This document shows positions 1 through 8,137 of a DNA stretch of 8,630 nucleotides, in pieces. Position 1 is the stretch's first letter, and every line of letters begins with the position of its first letter. Location: assembly GCA_028869725.1 (NCBI GenBank), contig JAGWRJ010000322.1, positions 1-8,630 on the forward strand, given 5' to 3'. The stretch is from Alphaproteobacteria bacterium (GTDB lineage Bacteria > Pseudomonadota > Alphaproteobacteria > Micropepsales > Micropepsaceae). The notes under the pieces are model-generated. The model did not search any database. It was not told the origin of the DNA and saw nothing but the letters and a program-made list of their open reading frames with translations. A program made the position numbers and the translations under genes.

Positions 1-396
1 CCATCGGCACAGCGGCGTTTCCAGACCTGGCTCATCGCCCTTGAGTTCGCGCGCGACGACGAGGCACGCGAGCGTGGGGCAGACGGGGCTGACCTTGCGG
101 CGGCGATCATGGCCTCGATCCGTTTTCTACGCGAAGAAACGGCGCCTGATGCGCCATCGTACACGAGCTCGCGCATGGCACATGCGTGCCTCATCGGTTA
201 TTCCCATGTACTTCAGGAACGCGTGTCACGCCTTCTCGGGCCATTGCCAAGCCATGCGCAGGAACCAGCAAGCACGATCCTGTCCTTCGAAGTCGTAAGC
301 CTCCTCCTGGTACCTCTTCTCCTGCTTGCGGCGTTTGCTGGCGCACTTTATGGCGCCCCTCTGTTGCGCGCACTTCTTGCCCTCACATCGTTATGA
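1..396 (+). CDS. 3' part of a gene for an unknown protein with a C-terminal membrane segment
   Basis: The frame is open from the first base to a TGA at 394-396, so at least 131 residues are present and the true start lies left of the window. Residues 1-50 of the visible part are charged and probably helical (many Arg, Glu, Asp and Ala). Residues 51-90 are mixed. Residues about 98-130 are strongly hydrophobic (SLLLVPLLLLAAFAGALYGA at 100-119), giving one long or two short membrane segments at the very C-terminus, so most of the visible protein would be cytosolic if tail-anchored. I do not recognise the family. The case for it being real is the unbroken frame and the ATGA overlap with the start of the adaptor gene, which suggests translational coupling to the efflux operon. 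An internal ATG at 109 exists, but nothing favours it as the start. Confidence 0.6.
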   Translation, partial: PSAQRRFQTWLIALEFARDDEARERGADGADLAAAIMASIRFLREETAPDAPSYTSSRMAHACLIGYSHVLQERVSRLLGPLPSHAQEPASTILSFEVVSLLLVPLLLLAAFAGALYGAPLLRALLALTSL

Positions 397-1427
397 ACCA
401 TACCAGCCGGACCGCTGTCATGCTCGCAGCGCTCTTCATGCTGCAGAGCCTTCCGCTGCACGCCGCAGCGCGGCAACACGCAAGGCCCGAAGCAGCCACC
501 GACACCGTAATCGTCGCAGCCCGGGCGCTTCGCACGCGTTTTACGGCCTTTGGTGAGGTGGAACCTGTCGCGCTCACCAGTATACGTGCAGTTGAGGCCG
601 GTGTGGTCGAACAGCTGGTTCTGCCAGGTGATAACGTCGCTGCAGGACAGGTGCTTGCCGTCCTGGGCGGCACGCAGGCGCAAAGCCTGCTCGCCGAGCG
701 TCAGAGTGCGTTTCACGCAGCTGAAATCAGGCTCGCCGCCGACCGGCGCAGACAGGCGGCAAGGCTTGTAACGCGCCAGGCCGTCGCGGCGGATGAGGCA
801 GCCTATCAAAGAGCACGCGGTCAACTGAAGATTGCACGCGATACCCTGACGCTCCGTGCACCGGCCGCTGGCGAGGTTGTCGCCGTCAGGGTGAGTGATG
901 GTGAGCGGATTTTTGCCGGTCAGCGTCTGCTCAGCCTGCAGACGGGCCCCCTCTGGCTCAAGGCAATCTATTACGGACAGGAGGCCAGTGCGATCAGGCC
1001 GGGCATGACCGGAAATTTCATACCCATGTCCGGCCCGCCGATACCAGTGCAGGTCAAGACTGTCGCCCGCTCGCTCGCCGCCGATGGCGGCGAGCAGGTT
1101 ATCCTTCTGCCGCGGGTGACCCACAGCAAGTGCGCAGAATTACTGCGCTCATGGCGCAGCGGTACCTGGGGTGACGTCGAGCTCGATGGGCCCGTAAGGA
1201 CCGTGGTCGCGGTACCGACCCGAGCCCTCATTCTCGATCACGCACGCTGGTGGGTATTGGTCCACACACCAGCGGGTGATCGCCGGCAGGCGGTGGTACC
1301 GGGCCCCGCCCGCGGCTGGATGACCATAATTCTGCAGGGTCTGGAGCCCGGCATGAAGGTGGTGGCGCAAAACGCATACCTCGCGTTCCATCAGGACATC
1401 TCACAGCGCTACGCACCAGCTGACTAG
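393..1427 (+). CDS. RND efflux periplasmic adaptor subunit (HlyD/membrane fusion protein family)
   Basis: This 344-residue exported protein would bridge the inner-membrane pump and the outer-membrane channel encoded just downstream. I chose the ATG at 393 because it gives a normal Sec signal peptide: n-region with Arg6, hydrophobic core about 8-21, likely signal peptidase I cleavage near LHA-AA at 22-26. The frame stays open upstream to 186, but that extension is in the overlapping gene and would spoil the signal. There is no lipobox cysteine, so the adaptor is not lipid-anchored. Domain order is typical: first lipoyl half at about 62-92 (VEAGVVEQLVLPGDNVAAGQ), a short alpha hairpin at about 95-152, second lipoyl half at about 153-183 (RAPAAGEVVAVRVSDGERI), a beta-barrel at about 186-268, and a membrane-proximal domain to the end, which closes with HQDISQRYAPAD. 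No clear Shine-Dalgarno precedes 393, consistent with coupling to the upstream gene. The family is secure; the substrate is not shown. Confidence 0.92.
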   Translation: MNHTSRTAVMLAALFMLQSLPLHAAARQHARPEAATDTVIVAARALRTRFTAFGEVEPVALTSIRAVEAGVVEQLVLPGDNVAAGQVLAVLGGTQAQSLLAERQSAFHAAEIRLAADRRRQAARLVTRQAVAADEAAYQRARGQLKIARDTLTLRAPAAGEVVAVRVSDGERIFAGQRLLSLQTGPLWLKAIYYGQEASAIRPGMTGNFIPMSGPPIPVQVKTVARSLAADGGEQVILLPRVTHSKCAELLRSWRSGTWGDVELDGPVRTVVAVPTRALILDHARWWVLVHTPAGDRRQAVVPGPARGWMTIILQGLEPGMKVVAQNAYLAFHQDISQRYAPAD

Positions 1428-1431
1428 CCAT

Positions 1432-4400
1432 ATGCCGCTGAACGCTTCCCGCATTCCACCGATCCTGACCCGTCCCCTTCTGTGGGCGCTCCTCTTCGGC
1501 ATCGTACTCTGTTACGCGATCTATGCCTGTCTGCGGATCCCCGTTGAGGTTCTCCCCCAGTTCAATTTTCCACAGATCAGTATCGTGGTGCATGTGCCCG
1601 GGACCACGACAGGTGAGCTTGAGAACCTTGTCGTCTACCCGCTGGAAGGCCAGATCCTGACGCTTTCCAACCTGCAGAGCGTCCGCTCGACCATGCGCGA
1701 TGGCGTCGCTCAGATCAATGTCCGCTTTCGTGAAGGAACATCCGCCACGATCGACCTCGAGGCAGTCAATGGCGCGATTGATCAGGCACGGGGTCAATTG
1801 CCACCGAACGTCAATCCGTTGGCACAGATCATGGGCAATGCCATCAATGAGGTGGCGGACTATACGGCCGAGATTCCGGCGAATATCGCTCCGGCGCAGG
1901 TACAGCGGGCTGTCGAATCCAATGTGGCGCCAGCCCTGCGGGCGCTTCCAGGGGTTCAATATGTGAACGTCTACGGTGCCGGTGATGAAGCACTCTGGAT
2001 CCAGCCGGATCTTGGCGTGCTACGTCGCTATGGCGTGTCGGCGAGCACCCTCGCAGCGGCAGTGCGCAATGACGTACTCCTCAAACCCTCCGGCTATATC
2101 CGCGAGGGCCACAACGATGTCCTGATCGAAGCGCGACACCTGCCCGCACATATTGCCCAGCTTGAGGCCATTGCCGTTCCAGGTCCGCATGGCGCTATCC
2201 CGCTTCGTGCGCTTGCGCACGTCGTACGCGCAGCAGTTCCGACCCGCAACGCCATCCTGCTCGATGGCCGACCAAGCGTCGCACTGACGGTGATCAAGCA
2301 GCCGGGAGTTGCCACCATATCCGTGACACAGAAGGTCGAGGCTACACTCAGACGAACGCTTCCTCAGATCCCTCATGGCGTGCACTGGGTACGCACCTAC
2401 GATCAGGGTCACATTGTACACCTCGTGGGCACCGATCTGGGACGCAATCTCCTTCTCGGCATGGCCCTTGCCATTGCGGTGCTGTTCTGGGTGCTCGGGG
2501 CCGGGCGCGGGATCTGGATACTGGCGTTCAGCATTCCGCTGGCGCTCGCGCTTGCAACGACTGCGCTCTACGCGATGGGGCAGGATCTCAACCTCATGAC
2601 GCTTGGTGCGCTCACAGTCGCTGTGGGTCTCCTCGCTGATGACGCGATCATCGTTCTTGAGAGCATCTATCATCAGTGGGAGACAGGCGACGGACAATGG
2701 GCCGGGATATGGAACGGCGTAAGGCGGATTGCCATTGCCGATGTTACCGGTACGCTCAGTAACGTGACGATCTATGTGCCGCTTCTTTTCGTGGGCGGCC
2801 TGGTCGGGCTCTTCTTCATTCCCTTTTCGCTGGCGATGAGCGTCGCCCTTGCAGCCTCACTCGCTGTCTCACTCACCTTCATACCGCTCGGTCTCGGCTT
2901 TATTGGTGCACGCCCGGCGCAGGGCGCAAGCAGCGGTCAGCGTGCCCTCGAATGGGTACGCCACCAGAACGAGCGGCTGTTTCACCTTGTCTCGCGACGG
3001 CCACGGCTGTCGCTCGCAATCACGTTCGCGATACTTGTGCTGTCTCTTGTGGGCCTGGTCGCCGTACCGGTCAATTTTCTGCCTCTTCCAAACGAAGGCG
3101 TGCTGCTTGAATCATTTACCCTGCCGCCGGGCAGCGCGCTGGTTGACACGCGTGCTGCCGTTGTCAGGATGACGAGACGGCTCCTTGCTGATCCCCAGGT
3201 GGCGCATGTTTATGCCCGGATCGGCTCGTCAGTGCACACCACCTACACCGAGCCAGCCAATGCGGGCGAAATACAGGTCGTTTTGAAGCCGGGCGTCAGC
3301 GTCAACGCGCTTGATCAGATCGGCCGTCGGATCAGGCAGGAAACGCGACTTCCCGGGGTTCAGCTGTCGGTCGATACCCCGACGGTCGAACGGCTTGGCG
3401 AGAGCCTTTCCGGCCTTCCCCAGCCCTTCGTAATCCATATCTTTGGATCGCGTATGGGCATGCTCCGTGCCACAGCCCGAAAAGTCGCGGCACGCCTGCG
3501 CCGCGTACCGGCACTTTCGGATATCATCGACAGTGACGGCTATCCTGTCAGCCAATTGCAGATCGATCCTAGCGGTCAGGTTCTGGCGCAGCATGGGCTC
3601 TCACCTGCACAGCTTTATGCTCAGCTCGATCCGCTCCTCAAGGGCGAGGTCCTCGCCCGGATTCCCGAAGGCAACGTCCCGCTCAACGTGTACATCCGTC
3701 TTGCCGGCGCACCGCAATCCACTCCCACTGCGCTTGCGCGCCTGCCAATCCGCACCCAGGGATGGACCCCTCTTGATGAGCTGGCGCGGATCAGGCTCGT
3801 CGAGACTGCGAACCAGATCCGTCACATCGACGGTGCACGCGCTCTGGACATACGCGCAACACCTTCGGGCTCTCCTGGCAACACGATCACCGCGGCCCGG
3901 CGAGCACTTAAGGGCTTGAAGCTTCCGTCCGGGTACCGCATCGCCTTTGGCGGACTTTATGCACAACTCGAACGCGCAGCACTGGGCCTGGGGCTGGCGG
4001 CGGTGGCTGCGTTCGTCCTGATGGCCGGCTTTCTCATCCTGCAGTTCGACGGGCTGCTCATCCCGGGGCTCCTGCTCCTTGAGGTACCTCTGGCCATCAC
4101 CGGCGGCGCGATTGCCCTCATCGTGAGTGGCGTCGGGCTGAATGCCACAGGCATCATTGGCTTCCTGACGCTGATCGGCATTGGGCTACGCCACAGCATC
4201 GTTCTTCTTGACCGCGCCCGACAGAACGAAATCGCCGGCATGCCTGTGGAGGATGCGGTTCGCGAGGCCATCGAAGTGCGTTTCCGTCCGATATTGCTCA
4301 CGGCTCTCACCGCAATCCTCGGAATGCTGCCCACCGCGATCGGGCTTGGCCAGGGGGCCGCGCCCGAACAAGGCCTTGCTGTGGTCATTCTGGGCGGGCT

Positions 4401-4491
4401 CGCCTGGAGCGCAGTGCGCAGCACAAACCTCATTCCCGCACTTTACCTGCACTGGCGCCGTCAGCAGCTAGCCCGGGAGATATCGCCTTGA
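1432..4491 (+). CDS. RND family efflux pump, inner-membrane permease subunit
   Basis: A 1019-residue proton-driven exporter, close to the usual length (about 1020-1050). Twelve membrane segments fit: TM1 about 14-33, TM2-TM6 about 338-490, TM7 about 526-546, TM8-TM12 about 848-1005, with two large periplasmic loops between TM1/TM2 and TM7/TM8. TM4 reads AVGLLADDAIIVLE (397-410), with Asp403 and Asp404 matching AcrB Asp407 and Asp408. Arg950 and Thr957 match AcrB Arg971 and Thr978. The AcrB Lys940 position is Arg920, followed by His921. The extra TM4 Asp of CzcA-type metal pumps is Ala397 here. By eye the three copper-binding methionines of CusA are also missing. Databases may call it CusA/CzcA-like or AcrB/D/F family; I would keep 'RND permease, substrate unknown'. 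It starts 4 bases after the adaptor stop and overlaps the channel gene, so the three genes form one unit. Confidence 0.95.
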   Translation: MPLNASRIPPILTRPLLWALLFGIVLCYAIYACLRIPVEVLPQFNFPQISIVVHVPGTTTGELENLVVYPLEGQILTLSNLQSVRSTMRDGVAQINVRFREGTSATIDLEAVNGAIDQARGQLPPNVNPLAQIMGNAINEVADYTAEIPANIAPAQVQRAVESNVAPALRALPGVQYVNVYGAGDEALWIQPDLGVLRRYGVSASTLAAAVRNDVLLKPSGYIREGHNDVLIEARHLPAHIAQLEAIAVPGPHGAIPLRALAHVVRAAVPTRNAILLDGRPSVALTVIKQPGVATISVTQKVEATLRRTLPQIPHGVHWVRTYDQGHIVHLVGTDLGRNLLLGMALAIAVLFWVLGAGRGIWILAFSIPLALALATTALYAMGQDLNLMTLGALTVAVGLLADDAIIVLESIYHQWETGDGQWAGIWNGVRRIAIADVTGTLSNVTIYVPLLFVGGLVGLFFIPFSLAMSVALAASLAVSLTFIPLGLGFIGARPAQGASSGQRALEWVRHQNERLFHLVSRRPRLSLAITFAILVLSLVGLVAVPVNFLPLPNEGVLLESFTLPPGSALVDTRAAVVRMTRRLLADPQVAHVYARIGSSVHTTYTEPANAGEIQVVLKPGVSVNALDQIGRRIRQETRLPGVQLSVDTPTVERLGESLSGLPQPFVIHIFGSRMGMLRATARKVAARLRRVPALSDIIDSDGYPVSQLQIDPSGQVLAQHGLSPAQLYAQLDPLLKGEVLARIPEGNVPLNVYIRLAGAPQSTPTALARLPIRTQGWTPLDELARIRLVETANQIRHIDGARALDIRATPSGSPGNTITAARRALKGLKLPSGYRIAFGGLYAQLERAALGLGLAAVAAFVLMAGFLILQFDGLLIPGLLLLEVPLAITGGAIALIVSGVGLNATGIIGFLTLIGIGLRHSIVLLDRARQNEIAGMPVEDAVREAIEVRFRPILLTALTAILGMLPTAIGLGQGAAPEQGLAVVILGGLAWSAVRSTNLIPALYLHWRRQQLAREISP

Positions 4492-5960
4492 TGTCCCGGA
4501 TGAAGCCATCATCCTATTGTTGCGCCCCACTCGCCTTGGGTTCCCTGCGCGCATCGGCGGTCATTGCGGCATGTGCCGCGATCCTTGCCGGCTGTGCCGT
4601 TTACCATGCAAGGCCACTCCCCAAGGCTCCCAACCTGGCTTCAGTTCCATCCCTTTCGGTGCCGGTGGCACGATTGCGGGTGTCCTGGCTCAAGCCCCAA
4701 ACCTTCCATCCAGCGATGGGACTTAGCGAAACCAACGTGATTACCCTTGCCGTGGCTGACAATCCCGAGCTCAAGGCAGCACGTCTGGCAGCCGGGGTGG
4801 CACGCGCGCAACTCCTCGTCGCCGGTCTGCTCCCGGATCCGCAGATCGGAGGAGGATTGTCGAAGTCTTCCCTGCTGACAGGCTATAACGTCAGTGTTGC
4901 AGAAGATATCGCTGCACTTGTTACCCGTGGTGCAACCGAACGCGCCGCGGGTGATCATCTCAGGCAGGTGCACCTCAACATCCTATGGCAGGAATGGCAG
5001 GTCGCCGAACGCGCCAGAGAGCTGTTCATTGAGTCCCGCGCGGCCACAAGACTGCGCCCGGTGCTTGACGCCCGCCGCAAGCTCCAAAGCCGTCTCTACC
5101 ATGCCGATATGCGTATGCTCCGTAACGGCGATTCCACGCGCGACGCCGTGACGGCAGATTTCGACGCGTGGAAATCGGCAGAGACAGCGTGGACCGCGTT
5201 CGAACTCAGGGAGAACAGGACCCGCCACGCGCTTGATGCACTGCTGGGCCTGGCCCCGGATGTTAGGCTTCGGCTCCGCGGCAACTCGCGCCCGGACCAG
5301 GTAAGCCGCACCCAATATCGCGCAGCGCTCGCCAATTTGCCGTATCGCCGGCCAGATCTCCTTGCGCTCAGGGCGGGATATCGAAGCGCGGAGGCACGCC
5401 TGCGTGCCGCCATCCTCGCACAGTTTCCGCTGCTGCGCGCGGGCGTAACCAAGTCACGAAGTGCTGGTGACGGAATACCGAGCATCGGTTTCAACGTAGA
5501 TCTGACGCTACCTCTCTTCAATCGCAACCAAGGGGGGATCGCACTTGCCCGGGCCAGCCGGGCTGAGCTCTTTCGCAGCTATGAGGCACGTCTCGATGCG
5601 GCAACCGGTGAGGCAGACACCATTTGGGGAGCGCTGCGCATCATGCAGCGGCAACTTCAAATTCTGGATGCTCATCGTGCAGCTCTCATGCGGACGGCAG
5701 GGGTTGCCCGAAAGTCTCTTGCCCGCGGCAGGGAGAGTCTGAAAGACTATGTTCCGCTTGAGGTCAGTGCTTTGACCACGCAGGCCGAGGCCATCCAGCT
5801 TCGCGCGTCGCTGCAGAAGGCACAGGCAGTGCTTGCAACCCTTCTTGCTCTGCCACCAGATGCCGGACGGCGCGATATCAACACACGTCGTGACACGCTA
5901 CCCGACGCAAATCCTCCTATTCCACCTGGCTATCACACCAGTCGACAAAGACGGTCCTAG
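4491..5960 (+). CDS. TolC/OprM-type outer-membrane efflux lipoprotein
   Basis: This 489-residue protein is the outer-membrane exit duct for the adaptor-pump pair. The ATG at 4491 overlaps the pump stop (TGATG), with GGGAG at 4475-4479 eleven bases upstream. The in-frame TTG at 4488 (8-base spacing) and the ATG at 4500 are alternatives. The signal sequence ends in a lipobox, ILAGC, with Cys35 as the lipidated residue; Ala follows it, so no Asp inner-membrane retention signal. Two OEP-type repeats are visible. The first begins near residue 82 with the family hallmark ADNPELKAARLAAGVARAQL. The second, near 283, reads YRRPDLLALRAGYRSAEARL and is followed by the beta-strand segment GFNVDLTLPLFNRNQGG (333-349), typical of OEP and CzcC-like channels. 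Long helical stretches follow at about 355-410 and 425-455. The C-terminus (about 456-489) is polar, Pro- and Arg-rich and probably disordered. The signal peptide is unusual in carrying Cys10, Cys11 and Cys28 ahead of the lipobox Cys. Confidence 0.92.
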   Translation: MSRMKPSSYCCAPLALGSLRASAVIAACAAILAGCAVYHARPLPKAPNLASVPSLSVPVARLRVSWLKPQTFHPAMGLSETNVITLAVADNPELKAARLAAGVARAQLLVAGLLPDPQIGGGLSKSSLLTGYNVSVAEDIAALVTRGATERAAGDHLRQVHLNILWQEWQVAERARELFIESRAATRLRPVLDARRKLQSRLYHADMRMLRNGDSTRDAVTADFDAWKSAETAWTAFELRENRTRHALDALLGLAPDVRLRLRGNSRPDQVSRTQYRAALANLPYRRPDLLALRAGYRSAEARLRAAILAQFPLLRAGVTKSRSAGDGIPSIGFNVDLTLPLFNRNQGGIALARASRAELFRSYEARLDAATGEADTIWGALRIMQRQLQILDAHRAALMRTAGVARKSLARGRESLKDYVPLEVSALTTQAEAIQLRASLQKAQAVLATLLALPPDAGRRDINTRRDTLPDANPPIPPGYHTSRQRRS

Positions 5961-6097
5961 CGGTCGGCCGGGTGCCGGGCCACGGTTGTTACGAGGGCTG
6001 CTTGTTGACGGTAAACTAGCCTTATAAGCTGGTGCGCTGCCGCAGGAATGCACCTTCAGGGTATGACGGGAAGCGGTAGTGAGGGTCCCACACAGGC
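5961..6097 (+). promoter_or_regulatory. Gap between the efflux operon and the DedA-PAP2 gene; weak promoter candidate
   Basis: The 137-base gap is enough for a separate transcription start. The best -10 candidate is TATAAG at 6023-6028. With a 15-base spacer its -35 would be TTGTTG (6002-6007); the better-looking TTGACG (6005-6010) is only 12 bases away, too close for sigma-70. This is therefore a weak candidate. GAGGG at 6081-6085 is a plausible ribosome binding site, 12 bases before the ATG at 6098. Just after the channel stop there is a GC-rich stretch with a short possible hairpin (CCGG-GTG-CCGG, about 5968-5979) but no T-run, so I do not call a terminator. Readthrough from the efflux operon remains possible. 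Confidence 0.25.
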
Positions 6098-8137
6098 ATG
6101 TTCATTGCCACCATTGTCGACTTCATTCGTACCCATCAGGACCTCGCCTACGGGCTCGCCCTCGTCGCTGCGATGTCCGAAGCCCTTCCGCTTATCGGCG
6201 TAGTCGTTCCGGGCGAAACCATCGTCCTTGGCATCAGCGCTCTGGCTGCAACAGGTGCCTTGCACCTGATCCCCCTGCTGATATCCGTGACGCTTGGTGC
6301 GGTCATCGGAGACGGCATCTCCTACTGGCTCGGCCATCACTATCATCGGTCGATCATCGATCACTGGCCGCTGTCGCGCTATCCGGCGTTGATCGTGCGT
6401 GGCGAAGACTTTTTTCGGCGCCATGGCGGCAAAAGCGTATTCATCGCGCGCTTTACGCCGGGCGTCAGGGCCATCCTTCCGTTGATTGCTGGCACGCTTT
6501 CGATGTCACCAACGCGATTCTATATCCTCAATGTCGTGTCCGCCCTCGCGTGGGGTGTCTCGCACGTTCTGGTCGGTGTGGCGGTCGGCGCATCTCTGGT
6601 GCTTGCAGGTGCCGTCGCAGGACGGCTCATGATTGTCTTGATCGTTCTGAGCGTCTTTGCCGCGGCTATTGTCATGGCAACGCGCATTGCGGTCCAGCGT
6701 CTGCCACCACTCCTCACACGCCTCCTGGAGCGGTTGGGAATGTGGGCGCAAGGTCGACATGGCTGGTTCAGTCGTCAGCTACAGTCGGTTCTCGATCCGG
6801 CACGTACGGAACTACCCGGGCTCGCACTTCTCGGAGCTCTTCTCGTCGCCAGCCTGTGGGCGTTCATGGGAATCGTCCAGGATGTGATTGCCGGCGATCC
6901 CCTGGTGCGCGCCGATGTGGCGGTGTTCCAACTGCTGCAAGGTCTCAGAACCGGCTGGATCGACCGGATCGTGGTCGCAATCACCGAGCTTGGCGATGCC
7001 ACTGTACTCCTTGCCGTCACCTTTGCGACGTTGTGCTGGTTCGCGTGGCGTCGAAACTGGCGCGCGGTCATCTACGAGGTAGCTGCTGTCGGGGTCGCAA
7101 GCCTCTTCAGCATCCTCGTCAAACTCACCATGCATCAGTCTCGTCCCTCTATCGGGTACGGAGGCTTGGACTTTTTTTCCTTTCCGAGTGGGCATACTAC
7201 TGCGAGCACCGCTCTGTTCGCCTTTCTGGCCATCATCGTGGCATGGGAGGTCCGCCGCCGCTGGCAGCTTGCAGTAACCGCAGGCGCAGGGCTCCTCGTT
7301 GGTACAATTGCCTTTTCGCGCGTCTATCTTGGCGCGCACTGGCTCTCGGATATTCTCGCAGGGATTACTTTCGGTCTGGCCTGGGCCAGCCTTCTTGCCA
7401 TTGCCTATCTGCGCCGGTCGCCACCCCGCGCTGGCGCCGCAGGCATCTGCGCCAGCACTATCGCGGGGCTCCTGATCGTCGGCACGTTCCACATCCAGCG
7501 CCAACACGCCAACGACATGCATCGCTATGCGGTGCAGGTAAAGACCCAGACCCTGCCGCTTGTATGGTGGTGGACCGGGGGCTGGCGGACACTGCCTGCG
7601 CATCGCATCGATCTCATAGGCGGCATCGAGGAGCCGCTCACCTTTCAGTGGGCCGGCAGCCTGAGGACGCTGAAGGAAGAGCTTTCCCAACTTGGATGGG
7701 CTGAGCCTGTCCCCTGGTCCCTGCGCTCCACACTTGCCTGGCTTTCACCCGAACCTGCCATCTTGGACCTGCCGGTTCTGCCCCGTCTTGAAGGCGGGCA
7801 TCAGGAAGCTCTGGTGCTTGTACACTCGATCAGCGGCTATCCGAAGGAGAGACGTCTCGTGTTGCGCCTGTGGCGATCCAACGTCGTTCTTGCCCGCTCC
7901 GTGAAGAGAGCCAAACCACTTTGGATCGGCTCGGTCAGCGAGGAACAGCGCAGGCATGTCGCGGCAATACTGACGATCGTGCAGGAGCTGAAAAGCTACG
8001 ATGGACCACTTGGTGTACTCGTTCCGGCGATCAGGACGCACCGGTTGGAGATGCGCGGAACTGCGAGCCGCAAGCCTGGCTGGGATGGCAGCGTTCTCCT
8101 CGGTCAAGCACCACCCCACTCATCCTCCGAACGGTAA
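6098..8137 (+). CDS. DedA - PAP2 phosphatase - LssY C-terminal domain fusion, integral membrane protein
   Basis: A 679-residue inner-membrane protein with three domains. (1) DedA/SNARE-associated domain, about 1-200: an acidic re-entrant segment with Glu28 and PGE at 38-40, a GDGISYWLG motif at 71-79, and the hallmark FIARFTPGVR at 115-124 with Arg118 and Arg124, then Gly132. DedA proteins act in transport of undecaprenyl phosphate and other lipids. (2) PAP2 domain, about 230-430, with all three motifs: K-x6-RP (Lys332, Arg339, Pro340), PSGH (353-356, His356) and SR-x5-H-x3-D (Ser397, Arg398, nucleophile His404, Asp408). It should be an active lipid phosphatase or pyrophosphatase; for this class the active site usually faces the periplasm. 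(3) LssY C-terminal domain, about 470-650, after a last membrane segment near 438-454, with LDLPVLPRLEGG (547-558), LVLRLWRS (577-584) and PLWIGSVSEEQ (597-607). Its role is unknown. Start ATG 6098 is preceded by GAGGG. The likely substrate is undecaprenyl pyrophosphate or a phospholipid phosphate, but this is inference. Confidence 0.9.
   Translation: MFIATIVDFIRTHQDLAYGLALVAAMSEALPLIGVVVPGETIVLGISALAATGALHLIPLLISVTLGAVIGDGISYWLGHHYHRSIIDHWPLSRYPALIVRGEDFFRRHGGKSVFIARFTPGVRAILPLIAGTLSMSPTRFYILNVVSALAWGVSHVLVGVAVGASLVLAGAVAGRLMIVLIVLSVFAAAIVMATRIAVQRLPPLLTRLLERLGMWAQGRHGWFSRQLQSVLDPARTELPGLALLGALLVASLWAFMGIVQDVIAGDPLVRADVAVFQLLQGLRTGWIDRIVVAITELGDATVLLAVTFATLCWFAWRRNWRAVIYEVAAVGVASLFSILVKLTMHQSRPSIGYGGLDFFSFPSGHTTASTALFAFLAIIVAWEVRRRWQLAVTAGAGLLVGTIAFSRVYLGAHWLSDILAGITFGLAWASLLAIAYLRRSPPRAGAAGICASTIAGLLIVGTFHIQRQHANDMHRYAVQVKTQTLPLVWWWTGGWRTLPAHRIDLIGGIEEPLTFQWAGSLRTLKEELSQLGWAEPVPWSLRSTLAWLSPEPAILDLPVLPRLEGGHQEALVLVHSISGYPKERRLVLRLWRSNVVLARSVKRAKPLWIGSVSEEQRRHVAAILTIVQELKSYDGPLGVLVPAIRTHRLEMRGTASRKPGWDGSVLLGQAPPHSSSER

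Noticed and set aside
186..392. Upstream extension of the adaptor reading frame (413-residue version starting at 186)
   Set aside because: It would lie inside the preceding gene in another frame, has no export signal at its start, and would bury the clear signal peptide that begins at the ATG at 393.
348..1124. Minus-strand frame antisense to the adaptor gene (258 residues)
   Set aside because: Low-complexity charged and Cys/Gly-rich product without domain features; the opposite strand encodes a clear membrane fusion protein.
5961..5990. Intrinsic terminator after the channel gene
   Set aside because: The GC-rich stretch gives stems of only about four base pairs and is not followed by a T-run.
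6005..6028. Promoter made of TTGACG (6005-6010) and TATAAG (6023-6028)
   Set aside because: The spacer is only 12 bases, too short for a sigma-70 promoter; only the poorer TTGTTG with a 15-base spacer is kept as a weak candidate.
6079..7704. Long plus-strand frame (541 residues) overlapping the DedA-PAP2 gene
   Set aside because: Its product is Arg/His/Ser-rich with no recognisable domain, as expected for a shifted frame of a GC-rich gene, while the 6098-8137 frame carries all the DedA and PAP2 motifs.
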